A stretch of 64,000 nt of DNA from Saccharopolyspora gloriosae. GTDB taxonomy: Bacteria > Actinomycetota > Actinomycetes > Mycobacteriales > Pseudonocardiaceae. Below are positions 26,531 through 35,388 of this stretch, piece by piece. How positions within the stretch are numbered: position 1 is the stretch's first letter; each line of letters opens with the position of its first letter. The notes beneath the pieces are model-generated. The model was not told the DNA's origin, made no database searches, and saw only the letters and a list, made by a program, of their open reading frames with translations. The DNA is taken from contig NZ_CP059557.1 in NCBI RefSeq assembly GCF_022828475.1, forward strand, positions 3,085,470-3,149,469, written 5' to 3'. A program made the position numbers and the translations under genes.

Positions 26531-28038
26531 TGCGCGAATCCGACCGCACGACCGCGCAACTGCTCACCCAGTTCGCCGCCGTCCCCACCGCGCCGTCGCG
26601 CAGGGAGGCGACTCTAGAGCCGAAGACTCCGCGGACGCGGCGGATCAACCGCACTCGTGCCCCACGCAGGGGACATGCGATGCCGGGCCGGGGGTGGTCG
26701 GCGGCGGAGGCGCCGTTGACGACCTATCTAGCCGCTACTCACGAGATCGGCGGGTTGTTCCCGTTGCTGGCGGCGAATCAGAACCCCGCGATGGGTGCTC
26801 GCATCGGTTACGACACGCTCAGCGGTGGCGCGTTCCACTGCAGCCCGATCGACTGGGTCCTCGGGGGACTGGTCACCAACCCGAACCTGGTGGTGTTCGG
26901 CGAACCCGGGCGCGGCAAATCGTCCACAGTGGTCGCATTGCTACTGCGGATGATGCTGTTCGGCACCCGCACTTTGATCTCCGGCGACGTGAAGGGCGAG
27001 TACAGCCCCTTGGTCCGCGCGTTGGGGATCGAGCCGATCGCGCTCGGCAGGGGTTCGCCGGCGCGGCTCAACGCCCTGGACCTCGGGCCGATCACCTCGA
27101 GGTGGGATTCATGGTCGGTGGCTCGTCAGCGCGACGAGCTCGACGGAGTCCTCGGGCGGTGGACGAAGCTCCTCGTCGCCCTCGCTGAAGCGCAGGGCTA
27201 TACGGCCACGGTCAGCGATGAGGCCGTGCTCTCGCACGTGCTCCGGCGCCTGGTCGGGGCGGAGGATGGCTACACCCGACTGCGCCAGGTCACTGTCCCC
27301 GCAGTCCACCACGCCTTGGCGCATCCGGACCACGCGTTGATCGCTCGGGGGCGGTTCGCCGACGAGCGCCAGTTCCTCGACACCTTGCGCCCTATTACTG
27401 ACGCGCTCGGCAACCTGATCTCTGGCCCGTTGGCCGGGTTGTTCGACGAGCCCACCAATTTCGCACTCGACTGGGCCGCGCCGATCCAGTCGATGGACCT
27501 CTCGCAGTTGCGGTCGCGTGGTGATCAGGCCGTGGCGGTGGCGCTGACGGTGCTCGGCTCGTGGTCGTCGCTGATCACGGACCTGCAGGAGGACGGCCAG
27601 ATTCGCATCGTTGTGCGCGACGAGGTGTGGCGGCAGATGCGACTCGGCGTGAAGGCGGTGCAGGCCGTCGATTCGGACCTGCGGCTGTCGCGCACCGAGC
27701 GGAAGATCCAGATCCTGGTGGGGCACAAGCCCTCGGACTTCCTCTCGGTCGGCAACACCGGCTCGCAGGAAGTCGCCATCGCTCAGGACCTGCTCGCGTT
27801 GTGCAGCACGAGAATCCTGTTCGGACAGTCCACCCGGGTCGCCGACGACCTAGCCGAGGACCTCGGGCTGGGGGAACCGGAGCAGCACGTCACGACCGGC
27901 TGGTGCATGGAACGGCAAGGCCGCGCGTTGTGGAAGCTGGAAAACCAAGCTGGTTTCAAGATCCAGACGGTGCTCAGCAGTGTGGAGAAAGCACTCTTCG
28001 ACACCAACGCCCAGCTGCGTGCGAACGGGGGCCGCTGA
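26530..28038 (+). CDS. VirB4-like conjugation ATPase
   Basis: 502 residues. Walker A is NLVVFGEPGRGKSSTVVALLLRM (near residue 140), Walker B IRIVVRDEVWRQMR (near 360) and the C-terminal arginine-finger region SRTERKIQILVGHKPSDF. It is the energising ATPase of the type IV secretion channel. The membrane-proximal part is absent because it is encoded by the preceding SCO6880-like gene. It starts within the previous stop (TGATG) and its own stop overlaps the NlpC/P60 gene. Confidence 0.85.
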   Translation: MRESDRTTAQLLTQFAAVPTAPSRREATLEPKTPRTRRINRTRAPRRGHAMPGRGWSAAEAPLTTYLAATHEIGGLFPLLAANQNPAMGARIGYDTLSGGAFHCSPIDWVLGGLVTNPNLVVFGEPGRGKSSTVVALLLRMMLFGTRTLISGDVKGEYSPLVRALGIEPIALGRGSPARLNALDLGPITSRWDSWSVARQRDELDGVLGRWTKLLVALAEAQGYTATVSDEAVLSHVLRRLVGAEDGYTRLRQVTVPAVHHALAHPDHALIARGRFADERQFLDTLRPITDALGNLISGPLAGLFDEPTNFALDWAAPIQSMDLSQLRSRGDQAVAVALTVLGSWSSLITDLQEDGQIRIVVRDEVWRQMRLGVKAVQAVDSDLRLSRTERKIQILVGHKPSDFLSVGNTGSQEVAIAQDLLALCSTRILFGQSTRVADDLAEDLGLGEPEQHVTTGWCMERQGRALWKLENQAGFKIQTVLSSVEKALFDTNAQLRANGGR

Positions 28039-29105
28039 TGTCGGGATCCCGCGCGGCCTGGGCGCTCGCCGCCGGGCTCGTCTACCTGATCGGCACGCCC
28101 GGACTCGTCCTCGGCGTCGCCCTGCTCGCCGTGGCCGGTGCCGCGACCGCCGGATGCGGTACCGGCGGCGACCCGGCCGGGGGTGGACAGGTCGGCGACC
28201 GCCAGTGGACCGGGGAACAACTCACCCACGCCCAGACCATCACCGGCATCGTCGAGCAGCGCCGCCTCCCGCAACGGGCGGCTGTTCTCGCGCTCTCGAC
28301 TGCGATCGTCGAATCGAACCTGATCAACGTGCCCTACGGGGATCGCGATTCGCTCGGCCTGTTCCAGCAGCGACCCAGCCAAGGATGGGGCAGCGCCGAG
28401 CAGGTCAGCGACCCGGCCTATGCCACCAACGCCTTCCTCGACCATCTCATCGCGCTGGAGGGCTGGTGGAGGCTTCCGCCGGGTGTGGCGCAGCAGACCG
28501 TGCAGGCATCGGCCTACCCGGAGCGCTATGCCCCGCAGGAAGCCTCCGCCGGTGAGCTGATGAACCGCTTCTGGCGCGGGCCCGACAACCCGCCGCCAGC
28601 CAACGGTGCGGCGCCCGCAGCGCAGGCAGCGGTCTGCGGTGATCCGGGTGGCGCGAGCACTCCGCTCGACCCGCAGCAGCTTCCACCGGGCTACCGGCTT
28701 CCGGCGGAGCCGAACCAGCGCGCGGCGGTGCAGTACGCACTCGCCCAGCTCGGGAAGCCCTACGTCTTCGGCGCGAAAGGCCCGGACGCCTTCGACTGCT
28801 CCGGCCTGATGCAGGCGGCGTGGGCGCACGCCGGAGTCCCGATCTCGGCGGGCACCACCAGCCAGATCCACGACGGCCGCGCAGTCGCCGCGCTGGGACA
28901 GCTCGCACCGGGAGACCTCGTGTTTATCCCCGGCTCGCTGGGCTCACCGAGCAACCCGCGCCACGTCGGCATGTACGCCGGGTACGGGCTGATCGTCAAC
29001 GCCTACGACGAGGGCACCGGAGTCGTGCTCGAACAGCTCGACGCCTGGGAGCCGCAGGTCGTGGCGATCCGTCGCGTCTCCGAACCGAGGGGAGCGAACG
29101 CATGA
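28038..29105 (+). CDS. Cell-wall hydrolase: lysozyme-like plus NlpC/P60 peptidase
   Basis: 355 residues with an N-terminal membrane or signal helix. A lysozyme/transglycosylase-like segment follows (AVLALSTAIVESNLINVPYGDRDSLGLFQQRPSQGWG). The C-terminal NlpC/P60 domain has catalytic Cys in FDCSGLMQAAW, His in PRHVGMYAG and the Gly/Asn strand after it. Such enzymes open peptidoglycan for the conjugation channel (VirB1-like role). Part of the tightly overlapped transfer operon. Confidence 0.88.
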   Translation: MSGSRAAWALAAGLVYLIGTPGLVLGVALLAVAGAATAGCGTGGDPAGGGQVGDRQWTGEQLTHAQTITGIVEQRRLPQRAAVLALSTAIVESNLINVPYGDRDSLGLFQQRPSQGWGSAEQVSDPAYATNAFLDHLIALEGWWRLPPGVAQQTVQASAYPERYAPQEASAGELMNRFWRGPDNPPPANGAAPAAQAAVCGDPGGASTPLDPQQLPPGYRLPAEPNQRAAVQYALAQLGKPYVFGAKGPDAFDCSGLMQAAWAHAGVPISAGTTSQIHDGRAVAALGQLAPGDLVFIPGSLGSPSNPRHVGMYAGYGLIVNAYDEGTGVVLEQLDAWEPQVVAIRRVSEPRGANA

Positions 29106-30946
29106 ACCGCACCTCCTCTCCGACGGTCGACCGAGACCTCGTGTTGGTCGGACTCCTCGTGGTCGCGTCCAGCGGAGTGCTCGCACTCGCTGGGGTGCTC
29201 GTGCTCGCCGGCGCAGCTGCCACGGCGTTCGTCGGCGGGCCGTGGCGACTGCCTAACTACGGCGGCTGGCTCCCGGCAGCCATGTCCGTCCTCGGACAGC
29301 CGACGGACCCGGGCGCCGCGCTCGGCGAGCCGTGGGCGGGCGCGTTGGCTGGCCGGGTTCAGCTGTACTGGACGTTCGCACTCGGTTCCCTCGCGGTCGG
29401 TGCGGCGGTCGTCGTGCCAGTGGGGATGGCGGCCTGGTCCCGTTTCGGTCCCACCGAGCTCGGTCACGCCAGCCGGATGGAGATCCGCCGCGAGCTGTCC
29501 TTGCACGCCGCGCGCCGCACCGCGGAGTGGACCCGTCCCGGGCTCAGCGCAGATCAGCGGCGGTCAGCACCGCTGGAGCAGGTCGCCGCGCCGCTGCACC
29601 GCGGGCCGCACGGGCAGGTGCTGGGCACGCCCTTGGAGAACCCGACAGGCGCGTTCGCCCCCACCCAGAGCGGCAAGAGCCGAACCGATGTCGTACACAA
29701 GGCGCTCGCCGCACCAGGCGCGCTGGTCTGCTCGTCCACGAAACCGGACCTCGTGGAATTCGCCGCGCTGGCGCGCTCGCGGCGGCCGGGGGCCGGGCCG
29801 GTGTACGTCTTCGACACGACGGGCAAGGTCCACTGGCCGGCTCGGATCCAGCCGTCTCCGATCCCCGGTTGCCGCGACTTCGCCGTCGCGCGCCGCCGCG
29901 CGGAAACGCTGGTGGACGCCTCCGCGGTCGGCCTGAGCGACGTTGGCGGTAACGACAAAGTGTTCCGAGAGAGGGCCAAATCGGTGGTGCAGGCCTACCT
30001 GATCGCCGCGGCCCACGAGCAGCGCGGAGTCGGCGACCTGGTCGCCTGGTCGATCACGAAACCTCCGGACCAGGAGCCGGTCGAGCTGCTGCGCAAGCAC
30101 GGTTTCCCCGAGCTGGCCGACAACCTGAAAGCCGAGATCGGCATGGTCGCGGAAACCTCCGATGCGGTGTGGCTGTCGGTGCGCAGGGTGATCGAACCCT
30201 GGCTGGACCCGCAGCTGCGGGAGCTGTGCTCCCCGGCGGCAGGGGAGGAGTTCGACGCCGCGTCGTTCGTGGCCAACCAGGGATCGCTGTTCCTCGTCGC
30301 CGACAAGCACCAGGCCGCGCAAGTCCGTCCGGTGCTGACCGCACTCGTGGAGGACATCCTCACCACAGAACAGGAAATGGCGTTGAGCTATCCCCACCGG
30401 CGCTTGGATCCACCGGCGACGAACGACCTCGACGAGCTTTACGACGCGACTCCGATCCCGAAGCTTCCGGAGATCCTCGCCGACTCCGCGGGCCGTGGCG
30501 TGCTGATCCACTGGGCCGCGCAGTCGATGGCGCACCTCGAAGACCTCTACGGCGAGTCTGGCCGACGCCAGCTGCTGGACAACACCACGACGCTGACGTT
30601 CTGGGGAGGCATCAAAGACCCCAAAACCCTGGAGCTGGTCTCGACCTTGGCCGCTCATCACGAGCGCAAGCGCTACCAGCAGCAATCCGACGGGCTGTTC
30701 GGCTTCGGCCGCACCTCCGTGGGCACCGAGGACGTGCCCACCTATCGACCCGGTGCGGTCCGAACCCTGCCGCGCGGTCGGGTGCTCATCTTCCACCGGC
30801 ACCTGCGTCCCATCCTCGCCCGCACCGTTGATGTGCGGAAACGCCCCGACTGGACGCAGCTGAGAGCCGACCAGCAAGCCGTCAGAGCGGGCACGGCGGC
30901 GATCGACGCCGGCGGCTACGCCGCGAAGGTGGTGGAGGCACGGTGA
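29102..30946 (+). CDS. VirD4/TraG-type coupling protein
   Basis: 614 residues. Two N-terminal transmembrane helices (LVGLLVVASSGVLALAGVLVL and FALGSLAVGAAVVVPVGMAAW) precede a P-loop ATPase domain: Walker A FAPTQSGKSRTDVVHKAL, Walker B region ATNDLDELYDATPIPKLPEIL, and FWGGIKDPKTLELVSTLAG-like motif III. It docks the relaxase-DNA complex to the channel. ATG 29102 overlaps the previous TGA. Confidence 0.87.
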   Translation: MNRTSSPTVDRDLVLVGLLVVASSGVLALAGVLVLAGAAATAFVGGPWRLPNYGGWLPAAMSVLGQPTDPGAALGEPWAGALAGRVQLYWTFALGSLAVGAAVVVPVGMAAWSRFGPTELGHASRMEIRRELSLHAARRTAEWTRPGLSADQRRSAPLEQVAAPLHRGPHGQVLGTPLENPTGAFAPTQSGKSRTDVVHKALAAPGALVCSSTKPDLVEFAALARSRRPGAGPVYVFDTTGKVHWPARIQPSPIPGCRDFAVARRRAETLVDASAVGLSDVGGNDKVFRERAKSVVQAYLIAAAHEQRGVGDLVAWSITKPPDQEPVELLRKHGFPELADNLKAEIGMVAETSDAVWLSVRRVIEPWLDPQLRELCSPAAGEEFDAASFVANQGSLFLVADKHQAAQVRPVLTALVEDILTTEQEMALSYPHRRLDPPATNDLDELYDATPIPKLPEILADSAGRGVLIHWAAQSMAHLEDLYGESGRRQLLDNTTTLTFWGGIKDPKTLELVSTLAAHHERKRYQQQSDGLFGFGRTSVGTEDVPTYRPGAVRTLPRGRVLIFHRHLRPILARTVDVRKRPDWTQLRADQQAVRAGTAAIDAGGYAAKVVEAR

Positions 30947-31827
30947 ACGACGACGAGTTCGTGCCCCGGAACCGTCCGCGGCACGACGACGGTGCCGAAG
31001 CCGCGATCGAGGCGCTGACCGAGATCGTCGGCAGCCTCACGGCAAAACTCGCCGCGCTGCGCGGACGCATCGAAACCCTGGAAACCGGCGCACCCGACGA
31101 ACCGGCCGAAGAGGAGAACAAGCACGACCAACCCGCGTCATGGGTCTTGTTCGCGCCACCGGCCGCCGCAGAAGACCGTCGGCACCGGGACGATGAGCAC
31201 ACTCCGCTGTGGACGGTGCGCAATTTCGTCGGCTGGTACAACGCCACTTTCCTCGGAACACCCGGTTCGTCGGCGAGAGCGATTCCGCCGTGCTGGACCG
31301 AACATCCCGGCTTGGCCCAGGAAGTCGCCGTGCTCGCGTACTCGTGGCGCCGAGCCAACATCGGCACGACTGCCAACGTCCGAGACGCCCAGCTCTGGTT
31401 GCAGCAGACCCGGCCGGGCTTCGCCGCGCGGTTGAGCGACTGGACCCATTCGCACTGCTTCGACGGACGCCACCGCCCGGTCGGCGCCCGCTGCCGACCC
31501 ACCCGCTTCGCCGCGGTCGCGGCAGAACAGGACGCCATCTCATCGGGGAGGAAACGGAATGAAACCTTGGATGCGCCAAACCTGCACCGCAGCGGCGGGC
31601 GCCGGGGCCGTGGCCGCTGGAGTCGGCTGGGCGCAAGCCGCCCACCGCCTGCACCACCGCACCCGCCAACTCCGCATCGCCCACCGCGACCCGGTCACCG
31701 GACTGCTCACCAGATCCGGCTGGGAAAGCACCGCCCCCGAAGCACTGCACCGCAGCACCGTGTGCGGCCTGCTCGACCTCGACGGCTTCAAACAGATCAA
31801 CGACACCTTCGGCCACGCCAGCGGTGA
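30943..31827 (+). CDS. DUF4913-like protein (3' end overlaps the GGDEF gene)
   Basis: Starts at GTG overlapping the coupling-protein stop (GTGA). Residues 1-60 are acidic and coiled (AAIEALTEIVGSLTAKLAALRGRIETLE). A compact domain follows (LWTVRNFVGWYNATFLG, AVLAYSWRRANIG, HCFDGRHRP), as in DUF4913 proteins of actinobacterial conjugative elements. The last 90 residues are a Pro/Arg-rich shadow of the next gene, which has its own strong ribosome site at 31559. The true product probably ends near 31560, with the stop lost or displaced by an indel. Confidence 0.6.
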   Translation: MNDDEFVPRNRPRHDDGAEAAIEALTEIVGSLTAKLAALRGRIETLETGAPDEPAEEENKHDQPASWVLFAPPAAAEDRRHRDDEHTPLWTVRNFVGWYNATFLGTPGSSARAIPPCWTEHPGLAQEVAVLAYSWRRANIGTTANVRDAQLWLQQTRPGFAARLSDWTHSHCFDGRHRPVGARCRPTRFAAVAAEQDAISSGRKRNETLDAPNLHRSGGRRGRGRWSRLGASRPPPAPPHPPTPHRPPRPGHRTAHQIRLGKHRPRSTAPQHRVRPARPRRLQTDQRHLRPRQR

Positions 31828-32248
31828 CCACGTGCTGCGCGCCGTGGCGCGGCGAGTTCGCGGCGTGCTGCCAGCAGATTCCGTGTTCGCTCGACTCGGC
31901 GGTGACGAGTTCGTCTTCCTCGCTAACTGGAACCCCGGAGAAATCGGTACAGCGGCCGACGAACTCCTCGACGTCATCACCGCGCCCCTGCCGGTCGGCG
32001 AGCGCGGCGTTCACGTCGGCTGCTCGACAGGACTGGTGCTGCTGCGGGACTTGCCGAGCCGACCGGTGCTGCTGCGCGAAGCGGTCACCGCAGCGGATCG
32101 CGCGATGTACGAGGCGAAGCTCTTCCGATCCGGCTGGTGCCGCCACGACCCGCTGCTGCACGCCGACCCACCAACCGCCCACTGCTCCACGCCGCTCGAA
32201 CGCGTCCGGGACCACGGCCCCCAACCACACTTCGGGAGAACTCCGTGA
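31559..32248 (+). CDS. GGDEF-domain protein (probable diguanylate cyclase)
   Basis: 229 residues with GGAGG upstream of ATG 31559. A short hydrophobic N-terminus (CTAAAGAGAVAAGVGWAQ) precedes DPVTGLLTRSGWE, LLDLDGFKQINDTFGHASGDHVLRAVA, an intact GGDEF (114-118) and the end motif AADRAMYEAK. All catalytic features of c-di-GMP synthesis are present. It lies in the transfer operon and its TGA overlaps the WhiB start. Confidence 0.88.
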   Translation: MKPWMRQTCTAAAGAGAVAAGVGWAQAAHRLHHRTRQLRIAHRDPVTGLLTRSGWESTAPEALHRSTVCGLLDLDGFKQINDTFGHASGDHVLRAVARRVRGVLPADSVFARLGGDEFVFLANWNPGEIGTAADELLDVITAPLPVGERGVHVGCSTGLVLLRDLPSRPVLLREAVTAADRAMYEAKLFRSGWCRHDPLLHADPPTAHCSTPLERVRDHGPQPHFGRTP

Positions 32249-32595
32249 AGATCCACGACGCCCGTTCCTGGGAACGCGAAGCAGCCTGTGCCGGAACCGA
32301 CCACCGCCTGTGGTTCGGCGAGGACGACGTCCGCGAATCCGGCAGCGACGCCCACCGCCGTCGCGAGAACGCCAAAGCGATCTGCCGAACCTGCCCCGTG
32401 CTCACCGACTGCCTCATCGACGAACTCCTGCGCCCGCACAACGAACAACACGGCATCCGCGGCGCCACCACTCCCGGAGAACGAGCCCGCATCCTCGCCC
32501 GCTGGAGAGCCGCCGGACTCGTACCCCGACACGACCCACCGCCCAACCCTGACGCCCTGCGTGCTGTGCTCGTCAGTGGGAAAGGAACTCCGTAA
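32245..32595 (+). CDS. WhiB-like iron-sulfur transcription factor
   Basis: 116 residues from GTG 32245 with GGGAG upstream. The four cluster cysteines are present (C15, C47xxC50, C56: AACAG...ICRTCPVLTDC) and the GIRGATTPGER turn matches the G[VI]WGG region with the Trp replaced. WhiB proteins bind a 4Fe-4S cluster and sigma factor; an element-borne copy may tune transfer genes. GTGA overlap with the GGDEF gene. Confidence 0.85.
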   Translation: MKIHDARSWEREAACAGTDHRLWFGEDDVRESGSDAHRRRENAKAICRTCPVLTDCLIDELLRPHNEQHGIRGATTPGERARILARWRAAGLVPRHDPPPNPDALRAVLVSGKGTP

Positions 32596-32630
32596 CAGCG
32601 GGTGGGAGCTCGGCTCAACAGATCGCGGCT

Positions 32631-33113
32631 TTACTGGTCGCTACCAAGAGCAACAGCGGGCTCGTCGATGTCGGTTTCCCAGAGCTGCAGGAGATAGTCC
32701 TCCACGGCGTCCGAGACGGCGAGATCGAAAGCTGTATCGCGTCCACTGGCGTGCACCCGGACACGGCACAGCGTGCTCTCGATCCGAATTGGGGTCCGGA
32801 GTTCGCGTGAAGGCTCCCGCATCAGTCCGGCCACCCGCAGATCACCCTGTGGCGCGTGCAGTGAGGTCTCCACGACGTCTTCCCAGGTGTGTGTCACTGG
32901 TGGTGGAGCACTTTGCCAGTGCTCCACCACCAGCCGGACCGGCCCAGTGTGGATACCGGTATTGATAAGGACGATGCCGGACGCAGTGGTGACGAGGCTG
33001 TGATCTTGCGAAGGCAGGCTTTCGACGTCTTCGGGGTAGGTTTCACCGTCGAGCAGGAAGAACTGGTGATAGCTCGCCTCGACGGTTCCCGAGATGGTCA
33101 GCGGTTCCGTCAC
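32631..33113 (-). CDS. Conserved hypothetical protein, 160 aa
   Basis: Begins MTEPLTISGTVEASYHQFFLLDGETYPED and continues GPVRLVVEHWQSAPPPVTHTWEDVVETSLHAPQGDLRVAG and DYLLQLWE. It has the beta-rich, acidic look of a family widespread in Streptomyces with no assigned role. It faces the eCIS debris. It might act as an immunity partner of the nearby deaminase effector, but nothing in the sequence shows this. Confidence 0.7.
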   Translation of the reverse strand: MTEPLTISGTVEASYHQFFLLDGETYPEDVESLPSQDHSLVTTASGIVLINTGIHTGPVRLVVEHWQSAPPPVTHTWEDVVETSLHAPQGDLRVAGLMREPSRELRTPIRIESTLCRVRVHASGRDTAFDLAVSDAVEDYLLQLWETDIDEPAVALGSDQ

Positions 33114-33244
33114 CGTTCCATGCTAGCTGCCGAACACTTCAACGCAGAACAGATGGAAGTTCCTCATTCGGTGGTTTCGGGAGAATGCGCTGAGCTCGCG
33201 TCCTCCTTGGTTGGCATCCTTCAATGGCATGCGCTGGCTAAAAA

Positions 33245-33440
33245 GTTACCAACAAGTGGGGCTTTTTTGGGAAATCTCACCGTACGCGGACTGGTTCCAA
33301 TTCGTCACCAGCGTCGGCTGGTGGAGCAGCCCCTGAGGTGCGAAGCCGACAGGCGGCAACAGCGGTGCCTGTCCTTCGATGGATCTGGCCCCGTTCTAGA
33401 ACTCCTCGACGTACATGCCAGGGAACAGGCACGACGGCAT
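33245..33440 (-). pseudogene. Contractile tail sheath (eCIS Cis2-type) N-terminal fragment
   Basis: Reading leftward from ATG 33440: MPSCLFPGMYVEEF, then an in-frame TAG, then NGARSIEGQAPLLPPVGFAPQ and GLLHQPTLVTNWNQ, then TAA. Sheath proteins of contractile injection systems begin M-P-S-Y-L-S-P-G-V-Y-V-E-E and continue with R-P-I-E-G and P-T-L-V-T-N-W, the same order and spacing. The gene is cut after about 65 codons and has a nonsense codon, so it is dead. It is divergent from the DUF4157 gene, as in actinobacterial eCIS loci. Confidence 0.72.
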
Positions 33441-33695
33441 GTGCGCTCCTTCGGCTGAGACGTGGCGTACCCGCAACCCTTCTCCCGCACGCCGCGCGCG
33501 AACCTATCCTCCCGCCCTCCGCCGAAGGCAATAGCACTGCCTCCCCGGGCAACCGCTCCGTGTCTTTCCGGAGGTGGGCTGCAACTTCTGCGGAGTGTTT
33601 GACGGTGACTGCCCGGGGATCTGCCCTTCTGGTCCTTCCCACTGTTCCACGGCGCGGAGTACCACTGGTGGCCGACTATGTCATGAGGAGACCTG

Positions 33696-34880
33696 ATGCG
33701 CGAGCAGCACGGCCACGATGAAGCGGAAACGTCGAAGCAGGCACCGCAAGCTCGACCAGTGGAGACCGAAGCCGCGGGATCACAGCCGGCGGGACTCTCC
33801 AGCTCCGCAGCACACATCCTGCACCTGCAGCGGACCTTGGGGAACGCGGCCGTTGCACGGATGCTCGGCGATGAGCCGGAGGAGGTGCAGAGATCCGCCG
33901 TGCATAGAGTCCTGCGATCACCAGGACGTCCACTCGATGAGCCCGTGCGGACCGGCATGGCGGCCCGCCTCGGCGCGGACTTCTCCGACGTCCGCGTGCA
34001 TACCGGGAGCACGGCGCAACGCTCGGCATCCGAAATCGGTGCCCGCGCCTACACCTCCGGAAACCACATTGTCATCGGCGAAGGCGGCACGGACAACCAC
34101 ATTCTCGCCCACGAACTCACCCACGTCATCCAACAGCGTTCCGGTCCCGTTGCAGGCACGGACAACGGCAGCGGACTGAAGACCTCCGACCCATCGGACC
34201 GCTTCGAGAGAGAAGCGGAGCAGAACGCGAAGCGCGTGATGGCGTCATCGCATAGAACCCCGGTTTCGGGCAAGGCTGCTTCGCAGCCGCTGCAGGGTTC
34301 TTTGCAGCGAGCAAGGTCCTCTCCAGGGCCTCGAGATCGCCAGATGACGAACGAGGAGTGGTTCGGCGTTGACGAAAATGGAGAAGAGGACAAGGGTAAG
34401 AAGCGCCAGACCCATGCTTCGCTGATATATACCGATGAGTTCGGCCGGGAAGTCGACCTCCTGAGTGCTACGAATGTCTCCGCGTCCCAGGAAGAGGACG
34501 CCATGCATGCGGAGGATCTTCTGATCGGCGGGCTGCGGGCCAACCTCGACAGATTCTCGTCGGCCAAGAACCGCCCTAATCAGATCGTCTTCTCGGTCAC
34601 CAAATCGCCTTGCACGTCCGAAGTGCGTGACGGGCTTCCGGCGACAGGCAAGGGATGCACCGAGGCAATCCTGAACTTGGCGACGAATGGCCTCTCTGCA
34701 GGCGGTCGGGCCTACAAGTTCAAGATTGATCTCATCGTGCGAGGGATCTACCACGGTAAAGTGCAAGGCGGGAAGAAGGCGTCGGAAAAGGCATTAGATG
34801 TTTTGGAGGCGCATCCGGGCATCACTGTCAGCAGGGATCTGTCCAAGAAGGATATCGATGCGTTGAACGCAGACTCTTGA
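33696..34880 (+). CDS. DUF4157 - nucleic-acid-deaminase-like effector (eCIS-type toxin)
   Basis: 394 residues with AGGAG before ATG 33696. Residues 40-150 are a DUF4157 domain (LGNAAVARML, RLGADFSDVRVHTGSTAQRSA, HELTH at 139-143 followed by VIQQ). This N-terminal module is typical of eCIS cargo. After a linker, residues 235-394 resemble the deaminase fold of polymorphic toxins: His271-Ala-Glu273, PC at 305-306 and Cys321 in GKGCTEAIL would form the zinc site and catalytic Glu. The wide spacing between the two Cys is unusual. It appears complete while the surrounding eCIS genes are broken. Confidence 0.75.
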   Translation: MREQHGHDEAETSKQAPQARPVETEAAGSQPAGLSSSAAHILHLQRTLGNAAVARMLGDEPEEVQRSAVHRVLRSPGRPLDEPVRTGMAARLGADFSDVRVHTGSTAQRSASEIGARAYTSGNHIVIGEGGTDNHILAHELTHVIQQRSGPVAGTDNGSGLKTSDPSDRFEREAEQNAKRVMASSHRTPVSGKAASQPLQGSLQRARSSPGPRDRQMTNEEWFGVDENGEEDKGKKRQTHASLIYTDEFGREVDLLSATNVSASQEEDAMHAEDLLIGGLRANLDRFSSAKNRPNQIVFSVTKSPCTSEVRDGLPATGKGCTEAILNLATNGLSAGGRAYKFKIDLIVRGIYHGKVQGGKKASEKALDVLEAHPGITVSRDLSKKDIDALNADS

Positions 34881-34921
34881 TGATGAGACTGATTGCGGGT
34901 GATCTGGCTTCGTACGGGAAA

Positions 34922-35320
34922 TCAGCTCCTCGCCGTCCACTCTCCGAACTGCGAATCCAGGATCAGCTGGCCCAGCTTCGTGTACTCCTGCCGCACCGCT
35001 GTGATCAGTTCGGCCCTGCCCACCGGCCGGCCTGGTTCGGCGGCGAGGTAGGCGGCGGTGATGGCGAAGGATCTGATGGAACCGCCGACTAGCTCGAAGC
35101 GTTCTGCACAGAAGTTGAGGTCGAGGTCTTCGGACCGGGGGAGGGCGGCGCCGAGACAGCGGTCCCAGAGGGCTTGGCGTTGCGTGGGATCTGGGAGGAG
35201 GAAGTCGGCTATGGCGTCGAGACGGCGGGTGAAGGCTTCGTCGAGGTTGGCTCGGAGGATGGCGTGCCGACCTCGCTCAGCGAAGAAAGCCCCGGCGAAC
35301 GTGGGACGACCGCCAGACTC
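34922..35320 (-). pseudogene. C-terminal fragment of eCIS-type AAA+ ATPase
   Basis: The leftward frame ending at TGA 34922 reads GRHAILRANLDEAFTRRLDA (sensor 1 / arginine-finger block), then ...LPDPTQRQALWDRCLGAALP, ERFELVGGSIRSFAITAAYLAA (sensor 2) and VRQEYTKLGQLILDSQFGEW. This is the lid and C-terminus of the AAA+ ATPase that accompanies actinobacterial eCIS clusters. No Walker A or B is present; the 5' part is missing where it meets the relaxase gene end. No start codon is visible. Convergent with the deaminase gene. Confidence 0.65.
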
Positions 35321-35388
35321 GGCGCCTTGTTGACCACGTCCGGATCGCGGCCCTCGCCGCGTTCTTCTGGTCGATGCCCGATCGGCTC

